Origin: Chromobacterium amazonense
GTDB taxonomy: Bacteria; Pseudomonadota; Gammaproteobacteria; Burkholderiales; Chromobacteriaceae
Assembly: GCF_001855565.1 (NCBI RefSeq)
Contig: NZ_MKCR01000014.1
Span: 1 to 64,000, forward strand
DNA length: 64,000 bases
Direction: 5' to 3'
Shown here: piece by piece, positions 8,781-19,485 of the stretch
Numbering within the stretch: position 1 is the first letter of the stretch
How the letters are laid out: each line of letters opens with the position of its first letter
Position numbers and translations under genes: made by a program
The notes under the pieces: generated by a model
The model's input: only the letters and a program-made list of their open reading frames with translations
Told to the model about the DNA's origin: nothing
Database searches by the model: none

Positions 8781-9569
8781 ATGAAAATAACCGTCAATAC
8801 CTTGCACAAGCTGGCGGCTGAAGGCCAGAAAATCACCATGCTGACCTGCTACGACGCCAGCTTCGCCAGCCTGCTGGACGAGGCCGGCGTGGAAATTCTG
8901 CTGGTTGGCGATTCGCTCGGCCCGGTGATGCAGGGCATCGATTCCACGCTGCCGGTCAGCGAGGACGAGATGGCCTATCACATCCGCTGCGTGGCGCGCG
9001 GCGCCAAGAATGCGCTGATCCTGGGCGACATGACTTTCGGCGCCTATCAGCAAAGTCCGCAGCAAGCCTTCGCCCACGCGGCGCGCCTGCTGCAGGCCGG
9101 CGCGCATATGGTGAAGCTGGAAGGCGGCGCCTATATGGTCGAAACCACCCGCTTCCTGGTGGAGCGCGGCGTGCCGGTGTGCTCCCACATCGGCCTGACC
9201 CCGCAGTTCGTCAACGCCTTCGGCGGCTACCGAGTGCAGGGCCGAGGCGATGATGGCCAGCGTGTCCTCAATGACGCCAAGGCGCTGGCCGAGGCCGGCG
9301 CCAGCCTGATCGTGATGGAGTGCGTGCCGGCCGCGCTGGCCAAGGAAATCACCGAATCCGTCAATGTGCCGACCATAGGCATCGGCGCCGGCGTGGATAC
9401 TTCCGGCCAGGTGCTGGTGCTGCATGACATGCTGGGCGTGTATCCGGGCAAGAAGGCGAAGTTCGTCAAGAACTTCATGGAAGAGGCGGGCAGCATCCAG
9501 GGCGCTGTCCAAGCCTATATCAAGGCGGTGAAGGACAAGACCTTCCCGTCCGCTGAGCATACCTACTGA
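8781..9569 (+). CDS. panB: 3-methyl-2-oxobutanoate hydroxymethyltransferase
   Basis: A 262-residue ketopantoate hydroxymethyltransferase: it transfers a hydroxymethyl group from methylenetetrahydrofolate to 2-oxoisovalerate, the first step of pantothenate synthesis. The N-terminus [20 protein letters not shown], then LTCYDASFA, the metal ligands in LLVGDSLG and [11 protein letters not shown], and VMECVPA with the catalytic glutamate, are all present. The start at 8781 is set by the family N-terminus and the GAGGAAG ribosome site. It is followed by panC after 19 bases. Confidence 0.97.
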   Translation: MKITVNTLHKLAAEGQKITMLTCYDASFASLLDEAGVEILLVGDSLGPVMQGIDSTLPVSEDEMAYHIRCVARGAKNALILGDMTFGAYQQSPQQAFAHAARLLQAGAHMVKLEGGAYMVETTRFLVERGVPVCSHIGLTPQFVNAFGGYRVQGRGDDGQRVLNDAKALAEAGASLIVMECVPAALAKEITESVNVPTIGIGAGVDTSGQVLVLHDMLGVYPGKKAKFVKNFMEEAGSIQGAVQAYIKAVKDKTFPSAEHTY

Positions 9570-9588
9570 GCCCGGGAGACAATAAGCG

Positions 9589-10422
9589 ATGGAAATCATC
9601 CGTAGCGTGGCCGACATGCGCGCCTGGCGCAAACAGGCCGGCAAGCTGGCCTTTGTGCCCACCATGGGCAATCTGCACGAAGGGCATTTGAAACTGGTCA
9701 AGGCCGCGCGCGAGCAAGCCGACAAAGTCGTGGTCAGCATCTTCGTCAACCGGCTGCAGTTCGGCCAGGGCGAGGATTTCGACGCGTATCCGCGCACCTT
9801 TGAATCCGATTGCGAGAAACTGCGCGCCGCCGGCGTGGACGCGCTGTTCTTCCCGGACGAGCGCGAACTGTATCCGCGCGTCAAGCAGGATTTCAACGTG
9901 GAGCCGCCGCATATCCAGAACGAGCTGTGCGGCGCTTTCCGCCCGGGGCACTTCCGCGGCGTGGCCACGGTGGTGACCAAGCTGTTCAATATCGTGCAGC
10001 CGGACGTTGCCTGTTTCGGCAAGAAGGACTACCAGCAGCTGCATGTGATCCAGGCCATGGTGGACGATCTGAACTCGCCGATCGCCATCGTGCCGGTCGA
10101 TACCGGCCGCGCCGACGACGGCCTGGCCTTGTCCTCGCGCAACGGCTATCTGTCCGCCGAGGAGCGCGCCGAAGCGCCGCGCCTGTATCGCAATCTGTGC
10201 GCCATCCGCGACGGACTGCTGGCCGGCAGCCATGACTACGCCGCGCTGGAAAAGACTGCCCGCGACGATCTGAGCGCCGCCGGCTGGGTAGTGGATTATG
10301 TGGAAGTGCGCCAGGCCGACACGCTGGAAATCGCCCATGCCGGCGAGAAGCGCCTGGTGGTGTTGGCCGCCGCGCGCCTGGGCAAGACCCGTCTGATCGA
10401 CAATATCGAAGTGTTCCGCTGA
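9589..10422 (+). CDS. panC: Pantothenate synthetase (pantoate-beta-alanine ligase)
   Basis: A 277-residue ATP-dependent ligase that joins pantoate to beta-alanine. The nucleotidyltransferase signature [10 protein letters not shown] (HIGH-type) lies at about 24-33. Further signatures are [23 protein letters not shown] (cited here as two parts, [14 protein letters not shown] and EDFDAYPRT), FGKKDYQQL and the KMSKS-like LSSRNGYLS. The length is normal. The gene lies between panB and panD, 25 bases from the latter, giving a complete three-gene pantothenate branch in one unit. Confidence 0.97.
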   Translation: MEIIRSVADMRAWRKQAGKLAFVPTMGNLHEGHLKLVKAAREQADKVVVSIFVNRLQFGQGEDFDAYPRTFESDCEKLRAAGVDALFFPDERELYPRVKQDFNVEPPHIQNELCGAFRPGHFRGVATVVTKLFNIVQPDVACFGKKDYQQLHVIQAMVDDLNSPIAIVPVDTGRADDGLALSSRNGYLSAEERAEAPRLYRNLCAIRDGLLAGSHDYAALEKTARDDLSAAGWVVDYVEVRQADTLEIAHAGEKRLVVLAAARLGKTRLIDNIEVFR

Positions 10423-10447
10423 ATCCGGAACAAGAAGGAAAGCTGTC

Positions 10448-10828
10448 ATGCAACGCAATATGCTCAAGTCCAAGCTTCATCGGGTGACCACCACGCATGC
10501 CGAGCTGCATTACATCGGCTCCTGCGCCATCGACGAGAATCTGCTGGAAGCGGCGGACATTCTCGAATACGAAGAAGTGCAGATCTGGAACGTCACCAAC
10601 GGCGAGCGTTTCGCCACCTACGCGATCAAGGCGGAGCGCGGCTCCGGCGTGATCTCGGTCAATGGCTCGGCCGCTCGCCGCGCCGCGCCGGGCGATCTGC
10701 TGATCATCGCCTCCTTCGCGCAATACGAAGACGCCGAGCTGAAAAACCATTCGCCTAAGCTGGTGTTTGTCGACGGCAATAACCAGCTTACTGAAATTAA
10801 AGGCGCGACGCCGACGCAGCCGGCTTAA
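10448..10828 (+). CDS. panD: Aspartate 1-decarboxylase proenzyme
   Basis: A 126-residue proenzyme making beta-alanine from aspartate. It cleaves itself between Gly24 and Ser25 ([10 protein letters not shown]) to form the pyruvoyl cofactor. The [10 protein letters not shown] stretch and the C-terminal sequence match the usual fold. In gammaproteobacteria PanZ triggers cleavage; no panZ is seen in this window. A terminator follows 26 bases after the stop, so panD closes the pcnB-panD unit. Confidence 0.97.
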   Translation: MQRNMLKSKLHRVTTTHAELHYIGSCAIDENLLEAADILEYEEVQIWNVTNGERFATYAIKAERGSGVISVNGSAARRAAPGDLLIIASFAQYEDAELKNHSPKLVFVDGNNQLTEIKGATPTQPA

Positions 10829-10853
10829 ATACGCAGCCGTTTATATCGAATAC

Positions 10854-10881
10854 ATGCCGCCCAATGGGCGGCATTTTTTTT
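10854..10881 (+). terminator. Intrinsic terminator after panD
   Basis: ATGCCGCCC and GGGCGGCAT form a 9-pair stem over an AAT loop, followed directly by eight T residues. Confidence 0.9.
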
Positions 10882-10925
10882 GATATAGCTTCGCCGATCA
10901 CGGGAATCGGCAGTAATTGTCAGTC

Positions 10926-10942
10926 AATCGCACAGTGCGATT
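10926..10942. promoter_or_regulatory. Perfect 17-base palindrome upstream of the cpdB-like gene
   Basis: AATCGCACAGTGCGATT has two perfect 8-base arms around one A. It is centred about 33 bases upstream of a good -35 element, a position typical of an activator or repressor site. It does not resemble a Pho box. The binding protein is unknown. Confidence 0.5.
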
Positions 10943-10966
10943 TGGTATTTTTCACGATTTAACCTT

Positions 10967-10995
10967 TTGGTAATGCAAAATTCATTTTGTATTAT
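10967..10995 (+). promoter_or_regulatory. Sigma70-type promoter of the cpdB-like gene
   Basis: TTGGTA (10967-10972) and TATTAT (10990-10995) are separated by 17 bases in a locally AT-rich stretch. Transcription would begin near 11002, leaving a leader of about 64 bases before the ATG at 11066. Confidence 0.55.
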
Positions 10996-11065
10996 ATTTC
11001 AAACGCTTGAACGAGAATAAAATGCCGACGGCGCTTTATGCCGCATAATAAAGAAAGGCACTGTG

Positions 11066-13060
11066 ATGACGATGAAGCATCTTGCGCTGTCAGCAATTGC
11101 GCTGACAGTATTGGCTGGCTGTTCCAGCACGCCCAACAATCAGCCGGCAGAGGGCAGCAAGGTCGATGTGACTTTGCTGGAAACGACTGATATTCATCAG
11201 AATTTGCTCAGCTATGATTATTACAAGCTGGCCGCGAATCCCTCATTTGGCCTGGAGCGCGCGGCCACGCTGATTCAACAGGCACGTGCCCAATATCCAA
11301 ATAACCTGCTGCTGGACGACGGCGATTTGATTCAAGGAACCGCGTTGGGCGATTATCAGGCAGTGGTCAATCCGGTGAAGTGCGCCAGCACGCTGGCCGT
11401 GCATAAGGTGATGAATTACCTGAAGTACGATGCCGGCACCATCGGCAACCATGAATTCAATTACGGCCTGCCATTTTTGTCGCAGGTGACGAATACCGAT
11501 TTTCGCATGGCGGATATCGGCAAGCCTGCCGGATGCGGCGCGCCGTCCTATCCGCAAGTGCTGGCGAATGTGAATAATCTGGCCGACGGCAAGCCGATCT
11601 TCCAGCCCTATACGCTGTTGAAACGAACCTTCACCGGCACGGCGCCGGATGGCTCCAGCATCCAGGTGCCGTTGAATATCGGCGTGATCGGCTTCACCCC
11701 GCCCACCATCATGGATTGGGACAAGAAGAACCTGCAGGGCAAGGTCATTACCGCTGGCCTGCTGGAAACCGCCAATACCTACATCCCGAAAATGCGCCAG
11801 CAAGGGGCCGATCTGGTGGTGGCGCTGTCGCACGGCGGCCTAGACCCGTCCAGCTACAGCCCGACCATGGAAAACGGCAGCTGGCACTTGACCAAGACCG
11901 GCATCGACGCGCTGCTGATCGGCCACTCGCACGACATCTTCCCCAATCCCGGTTCCGCCAGCTCGCAGTTCAACAATATGCAGGGCGTGGACAATACCAA
12001 GGGTCTGGTCAACGGCGTGCCCACCGTGATGGGCGGCAACTGGGGCAATCGCTTGGGCCTGATCCACCTGACGCTGAAGTTCACCGGCGGCAAATGGGTG
12101 GTGCAGAACGACAAGAGCGCGGTGGAAACCCGTTCGATCAAGAATGCCGATGGAACATATGTGCCGGCCGATCCGAATGTGGGACAACTGGTCGCCGCCG
12201 AGCATCAAGGCACCATCAACTACGTTAAGACGCCGGTCGGCAGCACCGATTTCGAAATGAATACCTACTTCGCCTTGCTGGGGGATGTCAGCGCGATCCA
12301 AGTCGTCAACATGGCGCAGCAGGATTATGTGTCTAAGTACATCAAGGCCAACCTGCCGCAACACGCCTCGCTGCCGGTGTTGTCGGTATCGGCGCCGTTC
12401 AAGGCCGGACGCAACGGCTCCAGCGATTTCACCGATGTGAAGCAGGGATCGATCGCCATCAATAACGCGGCCGACCTGTATCTGTACCCGAACACGGTGC
12501 AAGCGGTGAAAGTGACTGGCGCAGACCTGAAAAACTGGCTGGAGCGATCGGCGCAGATGTTCAACACTATCGACCCGACGGCGGCGGCCACGCAGGACCT
12601 GATCAACCCCAACTTCCAGGTGTTCAATTTTGACGTCATGTACGGCGTGCAGTATCAGATCGACGTGACCAAGCCGGTGGGCAGCCGCATCGTCGGGCTG
12701 AGCTATAACGGCGCGCCGGTCGATCCTGCCCAGCAGTTCGTGGTGGCCACCAACAATTACCGCGCCAGCGGCGGCGGCAATTTCCCCGGCATTGACGGCA
12801 CCAAGACCATCATCCAGTCCCCGGACGCCAACCGCGATGTGTTGATCGCCTACATCAAGGCCAACGGCAATTTGACGCGCACCCAGTATGGCTCGACGCA
12901 GCCGTGGAGCTTCGTCAAGGTCAGCACGGCGGCGCCGGTGCGTTTCAGGAGCATCGCGGGCCAATTGCCGCTGGCGCAATTGGCCGGTCTGAAAGGCTTG
13001 AGCGGCGGAAGCGACAACGGCGACGGCACCGGCGATTATCTGCTGGACCTGAGCAAGTAA
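11066..13060 (+). CDS. cpdB: 2',3'-cyclic-nucleotide 2'-phosphodiesterase / 3'-nucleotidase, lipoprotein form
   Basis: A 664-residue nucleotidase of the CpdB/5'-nucleotidase family, which removes phosphate from cyclic and 3' nucleotides outside the inner membrane for scavenging. The signal peptide ends in a lipobox LAGC (Cys19), whereas E. coli CpdB is soluble. The metallophosphatase domain has ETTDIHQN, DDGDLIQGT, GNHEFNYG, LSHGG and IGHSHD. The C-terminal nucleotide-binding domain has NNYRASGGGNFPG. ATG at 11066 was chosen because AAGG lies 7 bases upstream; a GTG codon directly before it (11063) is the alternative. The length favours CpdB over UshA (about 550 residues). Confidence 0.83.
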   Translation: MTMKHLALSAIALTVLAGCSSTPNNQPAEGSKVDVTLLETTDIHQNLLSYDYYKLAANPSFGLERAATLIQQARAQYPNNLLLDDGDLIQGTALGDYQAVVNPVKCASTLAVHKVMNYLKYDAGTIGNHEFNYGLPFLSQVTNTDFRMADIGKPAGCGAPSYPQVLANVNNLADGKPIFQPYTLLKRTFTGTAPDGSSIQVPLNIGVIGFTPPTIMDWDKKNLQGKVITAGLLETANTYIPKMRQQGADLVVALSHGGLDPSSYSPTMENGSWHLTKTGIDALLIGHSHDIFPNPGSASSQFNNMQGVDNTKGLVNGVPTVMGGNWGNRLGLIHLTLKFTGGKWVVQNDKSAVETRSIKNADGTYVPADPNVGQLVAAEHQGTINYVKTPVGSTDFEMNTYFALLGDVSAIQVVNMAQQDYVSKYIKANLPQHASLPVLSVSAPFKAGRNGSSDFTDVKQGSIAINNAADLYLYPNTVQAVKVTGADLKNWLERSAQMFNTIDPTAAATQDLINPNFQVFNFDVMYGVQYQIDVTKPVGSRIVGLSYNGAPVDPAQQFVVATNNYRASGGGNFPGIDGTKTIIQSPDANRDVLIAYIKANGNLTRTQYGSTQPWSFVKVSTAAPVRFRSIAGQLPLAQLAGLKGLSGGSDNGDGTGDYLLDLSK

Positions 13061-13101
13061 GGCACGGAGAGGGGGCGGCTTGCGCCGTCCCCGTCACGCA
13101 T

Positions 13102-13818
13102 ATGCAGAAGATAATATGGATCGCGGCGGCGGCGTTCTGCCTAGCGCTGTGCGGGTGCGCGGGACGCCCTAGCCAGGCGGAGCTGGACGCGGCCAAGCAG
13201 CAGGCGATATACGCCAGCGACGGCGCCGCCTGGGCTCGGCTCAATCATTGGGCAAACCAGCATGACCCGGCTGCGGCGCGCAGCCTGGCCGAGGCGTACG
13301 CAGCGAGCGGCACGCCGCAAGCCTGGTCTCAGGCCGCGCCGTGGTTTCAGCGCGCCGCGGAGTGGGGCGACGGCTTGGCTGCGTTCCGGCTGGCTAAATT
13401 GTACGCCAAAGGCTTGGGCGTGAAACCTAGCCGCGCCCAGTCCAATCACTGGCTGCACGTCGCGGCGGAAAGACAGCAGGCGGACGCCGCCTGCGTCCTG
13501 GGACTGCGCGCCAAGGATGCGGGCGACGTGATGGCGGCGAAGCAATGGTTCGAGCAGGCCGCCGCCCACGGCAGCGCCGAGGCGATGTTCCAGCTGGGCA
13601 TCGCCTATCAGGAAGGGATAGGCGTCCCGGCCGACGCCAAGCGGGCGCTAGACTGGTACGAGCGCTCCGCCAAGCTGGAAATGCCCGCCGCGCTGCAAAC
13701 CCTGGCCATGGCCTATCAGGCTGGCGATCTGGGTTTGCCGCGCGACGAAATCAAGGCTTCGGAGATGTTCAACCTGGCCGCGCATGCCATTCATGACTTT
13801 GAGTCGGAGGTTTTTTGA
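13102..13818 (+). CDS. Sel1-repeat lipoprotein
   Basis: A 238-residue secreted protein made largely of Sel1-like TPR repeats. The signal peptide has an LCGC lipobox with Cys19. At least four repeat units can be seen, for example AAFRLAKLYAKGLGV, AEAMFQLGIAYQEGIGV and AALQTLAMAYQAGDLGL. Such repeats usually scaffold protein-protein contacts at the cell envelope. It starts 41 bases after the nucleotidase gene and may be co-transcribed with it, since no terminator separates them. The ribosome site is poor, so the start is less certain than the frame. The partner is unknown. Confidence 0.85.
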   Translation: MQKIIWIAAAAFCLALCGCAGRPSQAELDAAKQQAIYASDGAAWARLNHWANQHDPAAARSLAEAYAASGTPQAWSQAAPWFQRAAEWGDGLAAFRLAKLYAKGLGVKPSRAQSNHWLHVAAERQQADAACVLGLRAKDAGDVMAAKQWFEQAAAHGSAEAMFQLGIAYQEGIGVPADAKRALDWYERSAKLEMPAALQTLAMAYQAGDLGLPRDEIKASEMFNLAAHAIHDFESEVF

Positions 13819-13846
13819 CGAAAATGTGACGCGTCCAGGCTGCAAT

Positions 13847-13881
13847 GCGCCGTCCCGGCAGCTGGACGGCGCAATTTTTTT
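13847..13881 (+). terminator. Intrinsic terminator after the Sel1 gene
   Basis: GCGCCGTCC and GGACGGCGC make a 9-pair stem, followed after AA by a run of seven T residues, 29 bases after the Sel1 stop. Confidence 0.85.
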
Positions 13882-14032
13882 GCACTTGCAGCATGGCTGC
13901 GGCATAGTGAAAGCGTAAGGTTCTCTTATCGATCCTTTTCTGCCGGCGCCGGCTGGAGAGGCCGATAGGCTCTAGGCCGGCCGCTGGCCGGCGCAATCGC
14001 AACGAATGAGCGCGGGAAGAGGGGGGGGCGAC

Positions 14033-14440
14033 ATGGTGGTGGGATTGACCGGAGGCTGTTTATGCGGTGCGGTCAGATACCGATTACGCGGCATGCCCTA
14101 CCATGTGACGCATTGCCATTGCCGCAGCTGCCGCCGCGCCAGCGGCGCGGCTTTTGTCACCTGGTTCACGGTGCGGGTGCACGAACTGGAGTGGCGCGGC
14201 GAAAAGCCGGTGCAATACCACTCTTCCGCGGCAGTGTCGCGCGGCTTTTGCCCGCACTGCGGCTCCACGCTGACTTATTTTCACGAGTCCGATCCGGAGG
14301 AGATCGACGTCACCGCTGCGTCGCTGGACAGCCCGGAGGCCTTGGTGCCGGAGCACCATACCTGGTGGGAGCAAAGGGTGGAGTGGGGCACCGCCAGCGC
14401 GCAGAGCGCCTTGCCCGTGCATCAGCGCAGCGGCGGCTAG
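14033..14440 (+). CDS. GFA-family (glutathione-dependent formaldehyde-activating enzyme-like) zinc protein
   Basis: A 135-residue Gfa/CENP-V-family protein. The zinc ligands are clear: [20 protein letters not shown] and FCPHCGSTL. Family members include S-(hydroxymethyl)glutathione synthase, but most small members have no proven substrate. The start at 14033 is preferred to 14006 because a GA-rich ribosome site (GAAGAGGGGGG) lies just before it. The stop codon TAG overlaps the stop of the opposing RraA-like gene: the four bases CTAG at 14437-14440 end both genes. Confidence 0.85.
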   Translation: MVVGLTGGCLCGAVRYRLRGMPYHVTHCHCRSCRRASGAAFVTWFTVRVHELEWRGEKPVQYHSSAAVSRGFCPHCGSTLTYFHESDPEEIDVTAASLDSPEALVPEHHTWWEQRVEWGTASAQSALPVHQRSGG

Positions 14441-14922
14441 CCTGTAGCCAGTTCCCGCGCGCTGACGATCACGCCGTCCTCGTCGGCGTACAGCCAGTCG
14501 CCTGGATGTAGTTCGCAGCCTGCCACGCGTATTGGCAGATCCTTCTGGCCGCTGCTTAGCTTCACCGATTTGCGCGGGTGCGTCGCCAGCGCTTTCACCC
14601 CCAGCGGCAACTTGCCTAGCGCCGCGCTGTCGCGGACGCAGCCGTCTATCACCAGTCCGGCCCAGCCATTTTTCACCGCCAGCTCCCCCAACTGGTCGCC
14701 CAGCAGCGCGCAGCGGCGCGAGCCGCCCCCGTCCACCACCAGCACTTTGCCGCGCCCATCTTCGCCCAGCGTGGCGCGCACTAGGCTGTTGTCCTCGAAC
14801 AGCTTCAAAGTGACGATCCGGCCGTGGAAACGGGCATGGCCGCCGTATGACTGGAAAATCGGGTCCAAAACACGAACTTCATTTTCGAAAGCGTCGCAAA
14901 GATCGGTGGTGGCGAAATCCAT
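14437..14922 (-). CDS. rraA: RraA-family protein (ribonuclease activity regulator / 4-hydroxy-4-methyl-2-oxoglutarate aldolase-like)
   Basis: A 161-residue RraA-fold protein. In E. coli RraA binds RNase E and slows mRNA decay; close relatives are metal-dependent aldolases. Visible signatures are [13 protein letters not shown] at the start, [16 protein letters not shown] and [12 protein letters not shown], which carries the conserved Arg-Asp. The start at 14922 gives the normal length of about 160 residues; a longer reading to 14979 would add sequence from the aceA terminator. Length and the DLCDAFE start favour RraA proper over the aldolase. Confidence 0.88.
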   Translation of the reverse strand: MDFATTDLCDAFENEVRVLDPIFQSYGGHARFHGRIVTLKLFEDNSLVRATLGEDGRGKVLVVDGGGSRRCALLGDQLGELAVKNGWAGLVIDGCVRDSAALGKLPLGVKALATHPRKSVKLSSGQKDLPIRVAGCELHPGDWLYADEDGVIVSARELATG

Positions 14923-14945
14923 AGGCTGCTCCAGGTCAATGACGC

Positions 14946-14978
14946 GAAAATGCCGCCCGGCCGAGTGGCGGGGCGGCA
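14946..14978 (-). terminator. Terminator after aceA
   Basis: On the minus strand TGCCGCCC and GGGCGGCA pair across a 12-base loop and are followed by TTTTCGC. It lies 45 bases after the aceA stop and just before the RraA-like gene. A second hairpin (CGCCCGCA / TGCGGGC) precedes it. Confidence 0.6.
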
Positions 14979-15022
14979 CTGCCCGCAGGGTATGCGGGCG
15001 TTTGCTTGCCGCTTGTGACGGC

Positions 15023-16321
15023 TTAGTGGAACTGCTCTTCTTCGGTGGAGCCGGTCAGCGCGGTGACGCTGGAGGCACCGCCCTGGATGACGGTGGTCAC
15101 GTCGTCGAAGTAGCCGGTGCCCACTTCCTGCTGGTGGGATACGAAGGTGTAGCCGCGGTCGCGCGCGGCGAATTCCGGCTCCTGCACTTTCTCCACGTAG
15201 GCGGACATGCCGCGCGCCACGTAGTCCTGCGCCAGGTCGTACATGTTGAACCACATGCTGTGGATGCCGGCCAGGGTGATGAACTGGTACTTGTAGCCCA
15301 TGGCGCCCAGCTCGCGCTGGAACTTGGCGATGGTGGCGTCGTCCAGGTTCTTCTTCCAGTTGAACGACGGCGAGCAGTTGTAGGCCAGCAGTTTGCCCGG
15401 ATGCTTGGCATGGACCGCTTCCGCGAACTTGCGGGCGAACTCCAGGTCCGGGGTGCCGGTTTCGCACCATACCAGGTCGGCGTAGTCGGCATAGGCCACG
15501 GCGCGGCTGATGGCTTGCTCCAAGCCTTTTTTGGTCTTGTAGAAGCCTTCGGCGGTGCGCTCGCCGGTCAGGAACGGCTCGTCGTTGGGATCGACGTCGC
15601 TGGTCAAGAGGTCGGCCGCCTCTGCGTCGGTGCGGGCGATCACCAGGGTGGGCACGCCGTAGACGTCGGCCGCCAGGCGGGCGGCGATCAGCTTCTGGAT
15701 CGCTTCCTGCGTCGGCACCAGCACCTTGCCGCCCATGTGGCCGCATTTCTTCACCGAGGCCAGCTGGTCCTCGAAGTGCACGCCGGCGGCGCCGGCGCGG
15801 ATCATGGACTTCATCAGCTCATAGGCGTTCAGGACGCCGCCGAAGCCGGCTTCCGCATCGGCGACGATGGGCGCGAAGTAGTCGACATAGCCCTTGTCGC
15901 CTTTTTCCAGGCCCTTGGCATGCTGGATTTCGTCGGCGCGGGTGAAGGCGTTGTTGATGCGTTCCACCACCTTGGGCACGGAATCCACCGGATACAGCGA
16001 CTGGTCCGGATACATGGCCGAGTATTCGTTGTTGTCGGCGGCGACTTGCCAGCCGGACAGATAGATGGCTTTGACGCCGGCCTTCACCTGCTGCATCGCC
16101 TGGCCGCCGGTCAGCGCGCCCAGACAGTTGATGTAAGGCTCGGTGTTGACCAGTTTCCACAGCTTTTCCGCGCCGTGGCGGGCCAGCGTGTGTTCCACGT
16201 GCAGCGAGCCGCGCAGGCGTTCGACGTCGGCGGCGGTATAGCCACGCTTGATGCCCTTCCAGCGCGGGTTTTCGTCCCAGTCTTTTTGGATGGCTGCAAT
16301 GCGTTGTTCGCGAGTCGTCAT
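15023..16321 (-). CDS. aceA: Isocitrate lyase
   Basis: A 432-residue isocitrate lyase, splitting isocitrate to glyoxylate and succinate so that acetate or fatty acids can feed gluconeogenesis. The catalytic KKCGHM lies at 191-196 with nucleophile Cys193. [10 protein letters not shown], the magnesium-binding [12 protein letters not shown] and NCSPSFNW are also visible. The length matches the proteobacterial short form. Malate synthase is not in this window, so aceA stands alone. Its 444-base upstream gap holds a good -10 and an operator-like repeat. Confidence 0.97.
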   Translation of the reverse strand: MTTREQRIAAIQKDWDENPRWKGIKRGYTAADVERLRGSLHVEHTLARHGAEKLWKLVNTEPYINCLGALTGGQAMQQVKAGVKAIYLSGWQVAADNNEYSAMYPDQSLYPVDSVPKVVERINNAFTRADEIQHAKGLEKGDKGYVDYFAPIVADAEAGFGGVLNAYELMKSMIRAGAAGVHFEDQLASVKKCGHMGGKVLVPTQEAIQKLIAARLAADVYGVPTLVIARTDAEAADLLTSDVDPNDEPFLTGERTAEGFYKTKKGLEQAISRAVAYADYADLVWCETGTPDLEFARKFAEAVHAKHPGKLLAYNCSPSFNWKKNLDDATIAKFQRELGAMGYKYQFITLAGIHSMWFNMYDLAQDYVARGMSAYVEKVQEPEFAARDRGYTFVSHQQEVGTGYFDDVTTVIQGGASSVTALTGSTEEEQFH

Positions 16322-16503
16322 GTTAGAACCCTTCTCGATACGTTTCTCTGCTCGCCGGGCGGACCCGGCATCCTCAAATAGCGTTTAAGCGCATCCGGTG
16401 TTCCGGATTTTTGTCAAACCAGGCCGGATCGGCATGATTTTCTGGTCCGCGTGCATCGGCGATTTTGCGCCGTCCGCAACGGTTTCTTCCTTGGTGTGGG
16501 GCC

Positions 16504-16561
16504 ATTATAAGCACAAAAAAAATCTCTTGTGTGCGGTGCAGCACAGATAAAATTCTTGTGT
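16504..16561 (-). promoter_or_regulatory. aceA: aceA promoter and operator-like region
   Basis: Reading toward aceA, a perfect TATAAT occupies 16509-16504, with only a weak -35. Just upstream lies TGTGCGGTGCAGCACA (16530-16545) with TGTGC / GCACA arms. Two direct copies of TCTTGTGT on the plus strand (16525-16532 and 16554-16561) frame it. Such an arrangement suits a repressor or activator of the glyoxylate shunt; the regulator is not identified. The rest of the gap (16562-16692) is AT-rich with nothing recognised. Confidence 0.5.
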
Positions 16562-16692
16562 TTTCATAAGCTAACAAGCCATTCACAAAAACGAATCTTC
16601 ATCGGCCAGAAATGTTGCCAATGCGAAAAATCGGCGGTTGAAATTTGCGTATCTTCGTTTTCCATCTTCGCGATCAGATGCGTCGGCTAGGG

Positions 16693-16720
16693 CTTGAAAT
16701 CGCTGCAAAAGGCCCTACCT
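16693..16720 (+). promoter_or_regulatory. Candidate sigma32 heat-shock promoter of grpE
   Basis: CTTGAAA (16693-16699), a perfect sigma32 -35, is followed after 13 bases by CCCTACCT (16713-16720), which matches CCCCATNT at six of eight positions. It lies 46 bases before the grpE ATG. Heat-shock control of grpE-dnaK is the norm in proteobacteria. Confidence 0.6.
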
Positions 16721-16765
16721 TTGGTCTGGACATCAATTTAGCCGGTGCAATTCCAAGGAAACGTC

Positions 16766-17311
16766 ATGCAAGAAAATCAGAATCCGGCGGCAGAAGCCGT
16801 AGAAAACGAAGTGACCGATGCTGCGCATGAGGCGCATACCGAGCTGGAGCAGACCCCCGAGCAGCATATCGCCGGGCTGGAAGCCGAAATCGCCGAGCTG
16901 AACGACACCCTGCTGCGCGCCCGCGCCGAGCTGGAAAACCAGCGCCGCCGCGCCCAGGACGAAGTGGCGGCCGCGCACAAATACGCCATTGGCAAATTCG
17001 CGGCAGAGTTGGTGACGGTGAAAGACTATCTGGAAATGGCGCTGCTGGACCAGAGCGGGCAGATCGACACCTTGAAGATGGGCGTGGACATGACGCTGAA
17101 GCAGCTGGTGTCCGCCTTCGACAAGGCCCAGATCAAGGACATCGCGCCCAAGGTGGGCGACAAGCTGGACCCGCACCAGCATCAGGCCATGAGCGCGGAA
17201 GAGTCCGACGCCGAACCGAACACTGTGCTGCGCGTGATGCAGAAGGGCTATCTGCTGGCTGACCGCGTGCTGCGTCCGGCCATGGTGGTGGTGGCCAAGG
17301 CCAAAGCATAA
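16766..17311 (+). CDS. grpE: Nucleotide exchange factor GrpE
   Basis: A 181-residue GrpE, the ADP-release factor for DnaK. An acidic, low-complexity N-terminus (1-35) is followed by the long dimerising helix (about 38-95) and the C-terminal beta-wing, ending in the conserved NTVLRVMQKGYLLADRVLRP-type signature. The start at 16766 follows AAGGA by 6 bases; an ATG at 16745 lies in the leader and has no ribosome site. It heads grpE-dnaK-dnaJ. Confidence 0.97.
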   Translation: MQENQNPAAEAVENEVTDAAHEAHTELEQTPEQHIAGLEAEIAELNDTLLRARAELENQRRRAQDEVAAAHKYAIGKFAAELVTVKDYLEMALLDQSGQIDTLKMGVDMTLKQLVSAFDKAQIKDIAPKVGDKLDPHQHQAMSAEESDAEPNTVLRVMQKGYLLADRVLRPAMVVVAKAKA

Positions 17312-17330
17312 AAAAGGCGCATGCCGGCCT

Positions 17331-17356
17331 CTTGAAAAGATCGGCATAGCCAATAT
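17331..17356 (+). promoter_or_regulatory. Possible secondary sigma32 promoter before dnaK
   Basis: CTTGAAA (17331-17337) followed after 11 bases by GCCAATAT (17349-17356) lies in the 121-base gap between grpE and dnaK. The -35 is perfect; the -10 is only partly matched. It would give dnaK its own start as well as read-through from grpE. Confidence 0.4.
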
Positions 17357-17432
17357 TTATTGAGACAACAGGTTCCGGCTATCGCGAGTGACGCAGCCGA
17401 AGCCGAAACGGATCGAAGAAAGGAATTGAATC

Positions 17433-19358
<1,926 letters not shown>

Positions 19359-19378
19359 TCGTCGAATCACGCTGATCG

Positions 19379-19422
19379 AGGCACAGGGAATGGGGGAGGC
19401 ATCTCCACCGGCCTCTGTGCCT
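19379..19422 (+). other. Hairpin in the dnaK-dnaJ intergenic region
   Basis: AGGCACAG and CTGTGCCT pair around a 28-base GC-rich loop. No T run follows, so it is not a standard terminator. It may lower dnaJ expression relative to dnaK or protect the 3' end of the dnaK message. Confidence 0.4.
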
Positions 19423-19485
19423 TTGCCGTATCGAGACGACAGGGTTTGGCCGCGCATGGCCGGGCCGACCAGAGAGTGAAAGACA

